A stretch of 64,000 bases of DNA from NCBI GenBank assembly GCA_902489445.1, contig CABTZX010000005.1, positions 3,102-67,101 on the forward strand. The letters run 5' to 3'. The notes beneath the pieces are model-generated. The model was not told the DNA's origin. It searched no databases and was given only the letters and a program-made list of their open reading frames with translations. A program made the position numbers and the translations under genes. This stretch comes from an uncultured Bacteroidales bacterium (lineage in GTDB: Bacteria; Bacteroidota; Bacteroidia; Bacteroidales; Porphyromonadaceae). Each line of letters starts with the position of its first letter. Within the stretch, counting starts at the first letter, position 1. Positions 9,378 through 16,032 of the stretch are shown in pieces.

Positions 9378-10904
9378 ATGGATGGTATTACGAATGCACT
9401 CTATCGCGCAATAAGCGGTCGCCTAAAGGCAATTGAACGCTATGCAACGCAGGCGGAAGCAATCCAAAGCAAGCAACTGGATCGCCTCATCGGACGCTTC
9501 AATCAAACGCGTTACGGAGAGCAATTCCCCCTTCCCGAGCGGGCAAACTATGCCGATTGGCGCAATATTGTCCCGATCGTTGCCTACGAAGATATACGCC
9601 CCTATGCCGAAGCAATGACACGTGGCGAGGAAAACGTACTTATCCCCGGTGCCTGCACACGCTTTGCCGTATCGAGCGGAACCTCGGGAGGGCGCAGTAA
9701 GTATATACCTGTCAACACGCGCCACTTGCGCAATTGCCATTTTCGCGGTGCTTCCGATGCGCTTTGGCTATACCTATCCACGCGTCCCGATAGTCGCTTC
9801 TTCCGTACGAAGGGTTTGGTGCTCGGCGGCAGTCAGAAGCCCGTCGCGCTCGGCTCTAAAGCCAAAATGGGCGACCTTAGCTCCATTCTCATTGAAAAGA
9901 TGCCGTTCCTCGGCAATATGTACCGGGTTCCCAAGCGCAGCACCCTGCTGATGAGCGAATGGAATAGCAAGATGGAGGCAATTATTCGCGAAACTGCCGA
10001 TAAAAACGTAGGCAGCCTTTCCGGCGTTCCCTCGTGGATGCTCGTCCTTATCAAGCAGATGCTCGAGTATACCGGCAAGGAAACGCTCTCCGAAGTATGG
10101 GAGAATTTGGAGGTGTTCTTCCACGGAGGAATCAGCTTTGAGCCCTATCGGAGCGAATACAAGCGGTTAATTCCTTCCGAACGAATGCAGTATCGCGAAA
10201 ACTACAACGCTTCCGAGGGCTTCTTCGGTATACAGAACGATCCCGCCGATCCGGCTCTATTGCTGATGCTCGATTATGGCGTCTTCTACGAATTCCTACC
10301 CTTGGAGCAAGCCGATACGGTGCGACCGGAGGCAATTCCCTTAGAAGCGGTCGAAACGGGCAAGACCTATGCGATGCTCGTCAGCACGTTAGGCGGACTT
10401 TATCGCTACCAAATCGGCGATACGGTGCGTTTTACCTCCATAAATCCCTATAAGTTTGTCATCGCCGGTCGCACCGCCGCCTACATCAACGCCTTCGGTG
10501 AGGAGCTGATGGTATGCAATACGGATAAAGCGATCGCTACTGTGGCGCAGGAAACGGGGGCGTCCGTGAGCGAATACACCGCTGCGCCGCTCTTTCTCAC
10601 CGGTGAAGGCCACGGCAGGCACGAGTGGGTTATCGAATTCTCCGCCCCGCCTTCCGATGAACTCCTTTTTGCGCGCCGATTGGATGAGGAACTACGCCGA
10701 TTAAACAGCGACTACGACGCCAAAAGGTATAATGATATGACGCTTCTTCCCCTGAAGCTCCACGTAGCCGAACCCGGTCTGTTTGAGCAATATTTGAGCG
10801 ATTCGGGCCGCATCGGCGGGCAAATCAAGGTCCCCCGACTACGCAACGACCGCAAGATTATCGATAAGCTACTCGACTACCACCGGACCCGCGCCGTGAA
10901 CTAA
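9378..10904 (+). CDS. GH3 auxin-responsive promoter family (acyl-adenylating) protein
   Basis: A 508-aa protein of the bacterial GH3-like branch of the ANL (acyl-activating) superfamily. The adenylation P-loop-like motif is FAVSSGTSGGRSKYIPV at about residues 95-111. The later segments YNASEGFFGIQ and YRYQIGDTVRF match the second nucleotide-binding region and hinge. Plant relatives conjugate amino acids to acyl acids; the substrate of Bacteroidetes members is not known to me. The gene starts 12 bp after the plug gene, so it is probably the last gene of the lipoprotein-plug-GH3 operon. Confidence 0.88.
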   Translation: MDGITNALYRAISGRLKAIERYATQAEAIQSKQLDRLIGRFNQTRYGEQFPLPERANYADWRNIVPIVAYEDIRPYAEAMTRGEENVLIPGACTRFAVSSGTSGGRSKYIPVNTRHLRNCHFRGASDALWLYLSTRPDSRFFRTKGLVLGGSQKPVALGSKAKMGDLSSILIEKMPFLGNMYRVPKRSTLLMSEWNSKMEAIIRETADKNVGSLSGVPSWMLVLIKQMLEYTGKETLSEVWENLEVFFHGGISFEPYRSEYKRLIPSERMQYRENYNASEGFFGIQNDPADPALLLMLDYGVFYEFLPLEQADTVRPEAIPLEAVETGKTYAMLVSTLGGLYRYQIGDTVRFTSINPYKFVIAGRTAAYINAFGEELMVCNTDKAIATVAQETGASVSEYTAAPLFLTGEGHGRHEWVIEFSAPPSDELLFARRLDEELRRLNSDYDAKRYNDMTLLPLKLHVAEPGLFEQYLSDSGRIGGQIKVPRLRNDRKIIDKLLDYHRTRAVN

Positions 10905-10936
10905 CGCCGCTGCGCCGCCTCCCCACCGGCTCTTTC

Positions 10937-11306
10937 CCACATCGAAAGGAGCCGAACAGCGCCACATCGTCCATCGCGCCGCGCCCCATCATCCATCGCG
11001 CTGCGCCCCATCATCCATCGCGTTGCGCCACATCATCTACCGCGCTGCGCCGCATCGTCCATCGCGTTGCACCCCATCTCCATCGCGCTGCGCCGCATCA
11101 TCCGCCGTGCTGCGCCGCATCGTCCACCCGCTGCGCCACATCATCCATCGCGCTGCACCGCATCATCCGTCGCGTTGCACCCCATCTCCATCGCGCTGCG
11201 CCGCATCATCCGCCGTGCTGCGCCGAATCGTCCACCCGCTGCGCCACATCATCCATCGCGTTGCGCCACATCATCTACCGCGTTGCGCTACATCTATCAT
11301 TGCTTC
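10937..11306. repeat. GC-rich 22-bp array (family C), about 16 units
   Basis: From 10959, units of the form GCGCCnCATCnTCCATCGCG plus two bases run without spacers. Unit starts: 10959, 10981, 11003, 11025, 11047, 11069, 11090, 11112, 11133, 11155, 11177, 11198, 11220, 11241, 11263 and 11285. Twelve units are 22 bp and four are 21 bp. A five-unit block at 11069 recurs at 11177, a nested period of 108 bp. A weaker unit precedes the array at 10937, and a GCTGCGCCGC fragment directly follows the GH3 stop codon. Apparent reading frames over it are repeat translations, not genes. Confidence 0.9.
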
Positions 11307-11493
11307 AAGGCGCATCCACCGCAGAGCCGAAACGCAGATCGCGAAGATGCCCCTTGCTCCTACCGATGTCAACCGCCATCGCACTACCGATCAGGGGGCG
11401 CGCGTCCCTGCATTTTCCCTAAAATTCCCATGATTCCTCCTTCCTCCGTGGTGCATTCCCCGCCCCTTTCTCTTTTAATTCCCAAATTCCCTA

Positions 11494-11501
11494 TATCTTT
11501 G
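11494..11501 (+). promoter_or_regulatory. -7 box (TATCTTTG) of structured RNA copy 1
   Basis: TATCTTTG lies about 6 bp before the start of the predicted RNA. The same box stands at the same place before copy 2. Confidence 0.65.
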
Positions 11502-11505
11502 TCTG

Positions 11506-11655
11506 CAGAAAGAGGCAGATTCTGAGTTTCCCGCCTCGACGGCGGAATTGCTACTCTCCGTGGTTCCGTTCTGATGAACCTCTGCCACATTGGTAGCGTG
11601 TGGTAAGCCTATCGTGGGTACGGCTGCTTCTGCCTCTTTCCCTTTCTACTCTTTT
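11506..11655 (+). ncRNA. Structured small RNA, copy 1 (unassigned class)
   Basis: The ends pair perfectly: GAAAGAGGCAGA at 11508-11519 with TCTGCCTCTTTC at 11629-11640, followed by a pyrimidine tract with CTCTTTT. Four internal hairpins can be drawn: CCGCC/GGCGG, GGTTC/GAACC, CCACA/TGTGG and AGCC/GGCT. A Bacteroidetes promoter box precedes it. A second copy 198 bp downstream keeps these stems (one is a base pair shorter) while loop bases differ, which supports a folded RNA. No RNase P, tmRNA or SRP RNA signature was seen. 6S RNA or another Bacteroidales motif remains possible. Confidence 0.6.
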
Positions 11656-11691
11656 CCCCACATTCATATCTCCTTGTTTTAACTTTATTAC

Positions 11692-11699
11692 TATCTTTG
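11692..11699 (+). promoter_or_regulatory. -7 box (TATCTTTG) of structured RNA copy 2
   Basis: TATCTTTG lies just before the copy 2 RNA, with TTG at 11674-11676 as a possible -33 element. Confidence 0.65.
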
Positions 11700-11703
11700 C
11701 CCA

Positions 11704-11852
11704 CAGAAAGAGGCAGATTCTGAGTTCCCGCCCCGACGGCGGAATTGCTACCCTCCGTGGTTCCGTTCTGATAACCCTCTGCCACATTGGTAGCGTGTGG
11801 TAAGCCTATAGCGGGTACGGCTGCTTCTGCCTCTTTCCCTTTCTACTCTTTC
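11704..11852 (+). ncRNA. Structured small RNA, copy 2 (unassigned class)
   Basis: Tandem copy of the RNA at 11506. The closing stem is GAAAGAGGCAGA (11706-11717) with TCTGCCTCTTTC (11826-11837), followed by CCTTTCTACTCTTTC. The CCACA/TGTGG and AGCC/GGCT hairpins are identical. The loop of the last hairpin differs (TATAGCGGGTA against TATCGTGGGTA), and the first hairpin loop changes TCGAC to CCGAC. Separate promoters suggest that the two copies are transcribed independently. Confidence 0.6.
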
Positions 11853-11870
11853 ACCCCTAACTCCTAACCT

Positions 11871-11910
11871 TTTCCGATTAGTTCCGATACACTCCGTTAG
11901 AAACCGATAC
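11871..11910. repeat. Short 10-bp array, four units (family E)
   Basis: TTTCCGATTA, GTTCCGATAC, ACTCCGTTAG and AAACCGATAC follow one another in exact 10-bp register. It is related to the larger arrays at 12682 and 23865. The rest of 11853-12100 shows no gene or clear structure. Confidence 0.6.
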
Positions 11911-12102
11911 ACCAGCGCTACCCCAATGCTGATCTGCTTGTCGCGCCCTACCGCGCATCTTCCGATTGATCCCGATACCTATGCGCGCTCCCAATGCTAT
12001 CACATCCTGAAAAGAGGCGAAAGCTCCGGATGATCTCGCACTAGCCCGGGGCGGATGTATCGTATCCGGCTCTGCAGATCAAGAAATCCCCCGGCTCACG
12101 CA

Positions 12103-12394
12103 TACGCTCTCACGCACCAACCGATACGTGTCCATCCATTCCTTCCTACGTATCCACCCATTCCTTTCTACGTATCCCCTCAACCATTTATTCGTACCTG
12201 CGTAATCACTTTCACGTAGGTTCTCAACCATTTGTACGTACCTGTTCGATAAATCCTTTTAATGATTCATACAAATCGTTTAAACGATTTATACGCGTAC
12301 TTTAAAGGATTTGTACAAATCCTTTAAACAATTTATCGAGTGACTCTATAGAACCGGTTGAGAAGCTACGTACAAAAGAGGGTGAAGATGCGCT
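12103..12394. repeat. 22-bp phased palindrome lattice D1
   Basis: Six-base cores lie in exact 22-bp register at 12103 (TACGCT), 12125 (TACGTG), 12147 and 12169 (TACGTA), 12191 (TTCGTA), 12213 (CACGTA), 12235 (TACGTA), 12257 (TTTTAA), 12279, 12301 and 12323 (TTTAAA), 12345 (TCTATA), 12367 (TACGTA) and 12389 (TGCGCT). It includes a perfect 22-bp palindrome at 12304-12325 and an 18-bp palindrome centred on 12281/12282. Bases 12271-12340 occur in perfect inverse orientation at 24199-24268. Confidence 0.9.
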
Positions 12395-12660
12395 GAAGCC
12401 GGGACAAAGGGGCGATGGTGTGGGGCGGCTCCTCAGCAGAAATAAGGGAAAAGTGAGGGAGGATGGGCGTACCGCTGTAGATAAATGGTGCAAAGGTACA
12501 CTGAAGCCGGGACAAAGGGGCGATGGTGTGGGGCGGCTCCTCAGCAGAAATAAGGGAAAAGCAGGGGGGATGGGCGTACCGCTGTAGATAAATGGTGCAA
12601 AGGTACACTGAAGTCGGGGCAAATGGGCGCTGCGGTAGGCGCGTATGGTGGTAGGGGGCG
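12395..12660. repeat. 108-bp tandem repeat block (family G, first part)
   Basis: The segment CCTCAGCAGAAATAAGGG occurs at 12431 and again at 12539, with nearly all of the 108 bp between them duplicated. Each copy carries CAAAGGTA, the reverse of a TACCTTTG promoter box. Proline/leucine-rich reverse-strand frames here are translations of the repeat. Confidence 0.75.
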
Positions 12661-12681
12661 AGCGATATGTTCATGAGAGGG

Positions 12682-12781
12682 TATCTGAATTTATCGGAAT
12701 TAATCAGAACTAATCGGAAGGGATCGGATCATTTCTGATAAGTTCTGATTGACTCCGATAAGTTCCGATAAACTCTGAGAG
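12682..12781. repeat. 10-bp phased array E1, palindromic overall
   Basis: Ten 10-bp units in register. The left half carries ATCGGAA or ATCAGAA and the right half the inverse form TTCCGATAA or TTCTGATAA, so the block forms a large imperfect inverted repeat centred near 12730. Confidence 0.8.
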
Positions 12782-12784
12782 GGA

Positions 12785-12995
12785 AGAAAATGGCGCGAAG
12801 GTGCGCTGATGTGGGACGGTTCCTCAGCAGAAATAAGGGAAAAACAGGGGAGGATGGGCGCATCGCTATAGAAAAATGGCGCGGGGCTGCGCTGCGGTTG
12901 GACGGTTCCTCAGCAGAAATAAGGGAAAAGTAGGGGGTGGATGGGCGCACCGCTATAGGGAAAATGGCGCGGAGCTGCGAGGGGAATCGTGCAGA
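12785..12995. repeat. Family G repeat, second part
   Basis: CCTCAGCAGAAATAAGGGAA recurs at 12822 and 12908 (86-bp step), flanked by AAAATGGCGCG and GGATGGGCGCA segments that relate these copies to the block at 12395. Confidence 0.7.
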
Positions 12996-13000
12996 GGAAA

Positions 13001-13036
13001 TATAACGAAGGCGGCGTCTCCTCCCGAGACACCGCC
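13001..13036 (-). terminator. Terminator of the TonB/DUF5689 operon
   Basis: On the minus strand, GGCGGTGTCTC pairs with GAGACGCCGCC (one mismatch) across a short loop. TTCGTTATATTTCC follows. It lies about 130 bp after the end of the last gene of the operon. Confidence 0.7.
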
Positions 13037-13168
13037 CTCACAATTACAGTTTATAGGAATTCTGTCTATTGTGTTCGGCTATTCATGTAGGTCGGTACTT
13101 CGGATTTCCTCCTATACGTCGCCACACGACTAACTTGTTTCTACTAATCCGTGGATCTCTTCGTTCGG

Positions 13169-15178
13169 TTATTTGCGCGGATTGGTAAACTGGATATCGT
13201 CCTTCGTGCGGTACCAAATATTGTTGAAGGTGCCGGAAGCGGTAAATACGCCCGTAATGGAACCATTGCCTCCTGGCGTGGCATCGTTAACCCACGGCGC
13301 ATATTTACTGGTTTCCGCCGAAATACTGCAAGCGCCTTCCGCCGCGCTCTTCTCCAACTTAGCGTGATAGGTACCTTTATCCGACATGGGGTTATAGACG
13401 TTGCCCTCCTTCCAACCGGTGAACTGCACGTCGCGAAGCGTAACTAAGCGGTTGTTCATCTCGGTACGCTTGGCAATCAGATCCTCCGGCGTGGCGAATA
13501 CTACCGGTTCGAGGAAGTACGCTTCACCGGTTGATACAATATCGTTGACGGATAGATTGAACTGGAGTGTTCCATTGTATTCGGTAATCTTTTTACCCTT
13601 CAGGTTGATGGAAAGGATCGTATTCATCGGGATATCATCGGCGGTATTCTTTTTGGCATCCCCGAAGCGCACCATCATACCGGCTTTACTATCCGCAAAG
13701 TACATATTGCTGAAGCTGTTCATATTGTCCTTTCCGCTGATACGGACTACGCGGATCGTTACCTCCTCGGTTATTTCGCCGGCGGAGGTATGCTTGGCCA
13801 AAACGGCAGCGAGCCCACCATCCAGAGGTTTCTGCGTTGTAGTGCCGGCGGCTTGGGTTATGCTGTAGCGGATGGAATTAGTGCCATCGCTCAGCGTTAG
13901 GGTGTTTGTGCGCGCATCGCCCTCATTGGCATCAATGGTAAGCGTAACGCCGTCCACCTTTTTGTTGCCACTCGTAGCCGATAAATGCGCCCACGACGCA
14001 TCGGCTAAGGATAATGTCCACGCATCGGGAGCGAACACCGTAAAGCTGTAGGCGTGCCCTTCCTTGGGCGCTTTGAAGGTATTGCCCGCCGGCGCCGGCG
14101 AAATGGAGAGCGGATGCTCGTTTTGGCTGAAGCGAGGCTTATTCAGTACGATGTTCTCCTCAAGCGTGGGGCGGAAGTTATAGAACGTTTGTCCGGATTT
14201 CGATATGTTGATTGTGGCAATCCCTATCATATAGCCACTTCCTTCGGGAACATTCTTATCCTTCCAAGCGCAATTTTTGTAGATTTCGAGGGTTAGCTTA
14301 TTGCCGAGAGCATCCTCAATTGTGTGGCGTTTTGTAGAGTAGGACCCGTCGTAGTACTTGACGTTCTGATACTTGGCAAACTGAACGCCTTCCAAACGAA
14401 CATACTGATTGATGCATTTGCCGCTATTTATATCTTCAATGGTTACGATGCGCGGTTCGATGCCCTTATCGGGAGTGAGCGCCAAATCGCTTCCCTTCGC
14501 TTCAAGCTGTACGGTTCCGCTGAAGTTCTTAATATTGGCGCCCTTCAGATTAGCAACGATTTCGGTGCCGAAAGGTATTGGCGAGCCGGTATCGCGTGCT
14601 AAGGTGAGCACTACGGCATTGCCGGCGGCATCCTGAATGTGGTGATAACCGGCAAAGGGGAATTGCTTGGCTTCGAAGTGAGTGGTTACCACCGCTTTGA
14701 TCCAAAGGTCGCGATCAATTGTTTTCGCATGGTCGCGATCGGTTCCTTCAGCTAATTCGTTCAGCACGGAGAGCGGTTCGTATGCCAACTCCTGCCCGCT
14801 ACTACTCTTTTGCATCACCGTGTAGGTTTCCACTCTGGTAGAAGCCTTTAGCACAAATTGGCCGACGCGCGCCGCGCCGCTATTAGGCAAAACGGATATG
14901 GTAACCGTATAGGTGCCACCCTGCTTGGCATCGTCGCTCGAAGGCGTTACGGTGAACCAATCCTCTTTTCCTGCATTGGTGATGCTCCATCGCCGATTGG
15001 TGGTGAGCGTGAACTGCTGCGTTCCTCCGTTCTGATCAAACTTAAAGGTATTATCCTCTGGAGTGGGCGTTACTTCAAATTTAGCCTTTTCGTGGCGAGG
15101 CTCCGGCTTACATCCCGTAAACCCTATGAGCAAGGCGAGGGAGGCAAGCAGTAAATTGGTGATTTTGTACTGTTTCAT
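13169..15178 (-). CDS. BACON/DUF5689 domain lipoprotein
   Basis: A 669-aa protein with a lipoprotein signal (LLIGFTGC, Cys at about residue 23). The order appears to be: a BACON-like beta-sandwich (about 35-125, NRRWSITNAGKEDWFTVTP), a DUF5689 OB-like domain (about 140-345, with YHHIQDAAGNAVVL), a second BACON-like domain (about 355-445, DAWTLSLADASWAHLSA) and a second DUF5689 domain (about 455-665). It is the last gene of a three-gene operon with a TonB receptor and a smaller DUF5689 lipoprotein, so a role as a surface-exposed partner in ligand capture is likely. The ligand is unknown. Confidence 0.8.
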   Translation of the reverse strand: MKQYKITNLLLASLALLIGFTGCKPEPRHEKAKFEVTPTPEDNTFKFDQNGGTQQFTLTTNRRWSITNAGKEDWFTVTPSSDDAKQGGTYTVTISVLPNSGAARVGQFVLKASTRVETYTVMQKSSSGQELAYEPLSVLNELAEGTDRDHAKTIDRDLWIKAVVTTHFEAKQFPFAGYHHIQDAAGNAVVLTLARDTGSPIPFGTEIVANLKGANIKNFSGTVQLEAKGSDLALTPDKGIEPRIVTIEDINSGKCINQYVRLEGVQFAKYQNVKYYDGSYSTKRHTIEDALGNKLTLEIYKNCAWKDKNVPEGSGYMIGIATINISKSGQTFYNFRPTLEENIVLNKPRFSQNEHPLSISPAPAGNTFKAPKEGHAYSFTVFAPDAWTLSLADASWAHLSATSGNKKVDGVTLTIDANEGDARTNTLTLSDGTNSIRYSITQAAGTTTQKPLDGGLAAVLAKHTSAGEITEEVTIRVVRISGKDNMNSFSNMYFADSKAGMMVRFGDAKKNTADDIPMNTILSINLKGKKITEYNGTLQFNLSVNDIVSTGEAYFLEPVVFATPEDLIAKRTEMNNRLVTLRDVQFTGWKEGNVYNPMSDKGTYHAKLEKSAAEGACSISAETSKYAPWVNDATPGGNGSITGVFTASGTFNNIWYRTKDDIQFTNPRK

Positions 15179-15203
15179 ATGGAGTTCGGAGTATTAGGTG
15201 TGA

Positions 15204-16019
15204 TTAAAATCGTGGATTATCTAACTGGACGTCTCTATCGTTATCAATAATGATAAGCTGAGGCGTATCGCGGAAGAAAGTGAGCAGAGCGGTGACGCTA
15301 CCGGAGCCTTGCGGAAGCTTTTTGCCGGCAAATGTGGCGTAGCTACTGGTGCGTACCAACAACTGTCTGCCCGCTTTATCGATTAGGGTATGATTAACCG
15401 CCCCGACGCTCTCTTTCTGCTCGGGATTGGCATAGGTCTGGCTCAGTTCCGACTCTAAGAATTGAACATCTTTGACGGTAACCAGCATGCTGGAGTAACG
15501 GGGGGTGATGCGGTCAATGGTTAGTTCGATGGGCGTAATTCCTACAAATCTACCGGCAAGAAGCACTCTTGGCACCATTAGATCCGGTACAAAGGAAGTT
15601 TCGTATGCAGGATCGTTGCTGGGGTAACCGATGCTGATTACATCGCCATACTTCCCCACAGCGAGGCCTTGGCAGCATAGTGCCACTTCCTGACCTTGCT
15701 TATAGAAAAGCGACATATTAACCATACCCATTTTGAGCTCAATCCCACCTGTGGCATCCTGAATATGGATAGAACGATAGAAATTACCCTTGGTATCCTC
15801 AGAAGCCACTACGCCACGAATGATTACATCGCCGGGAATGAGATTACCGCCCTTTCCTTCGCGGTAAAAGGTACGTACCTCCGCTATGGTATGTGTGGCG
15901 GCAGGAAGGGGTAGTTGCTCCTTTTCCTTCGGTTCGTCGAACTTATTGTACTGGCAGGCAGCGAACAAAAGCGGCAGTGCCAGAATGATTATTTGCAAAA
16001 GCTTTTTGATACTTCCCAT
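15204..16019 (-). CDS. DUF5689 domain lipoprotein
   Basis: About 271 aa. I chose the ATG at 16019 (MGSIKKLL), 13 bp after the TonB receptor stop, because it directly precedes a lipoprotein signal (LALPLLFAAC). One DUF5689 domain follows (about residues 35-265), with SIHIQDATGGIELKM matching the domain's IQDA motif. It sits between the TonB receptor and the larger DUF5689 lipoprotein and is presumably cotranscribed with both. It probably acts with the receptor at the outer membrane; substrate unknown. Confidence 0.78.
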   Translation of the reverse strand: MGSIKKLLQIIILALPLLFAACQYNKFDEPKEKEQLPLPAATHTIAEVRTFYREGKGGNLIPGDVIIRGVVASEDTKGNFYRSIHIQDATGGIELKMGMVNMSLFYKQGQEVALCCQGLAVGKYGDVISIGYPSNDPAYETSFVPDLMVPRVLLAGRFVGITPIELTIDRITPRYSSMLVTVKDVQFLESELSQTYANPEQKESVGAVNHTLIDKAGRQLLVRTSSYATFAGKKLPQGSGSVTALLTFFRDTPQLIIIDNDRDVQLDNPRF

Positions 16020-16032
16020 AATTGTAAGCAAA

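Noticed and set aside
10937..11306. CRISPR array
   Set aside because: Units are 21-22 bp and directly adjacent with no unique spacers, and no cas genes are present. The same applies to the other 22-bp arrays.
11023..11525. Histidine/proline-rich open frames of 136 and 152 codons
   Set aside because: They are translations of the 22-bp GC-rich repeat in two frames, with no start context, domain or signal.
12302..12950. Reverse-strand proline/leucine-rich open frames
   Set aside because: They repeat with the 108-bp and 86-bp DNA repeats and overlap each other in different frames, so they are repeat artefacts.
10905..13168. Insertion sequence or mobile element remnant in the large repeat zone
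   Set aside because: No transposase fragment in any frame, no terminal inverted repeats with target duplication, and base composition follows the repeats.
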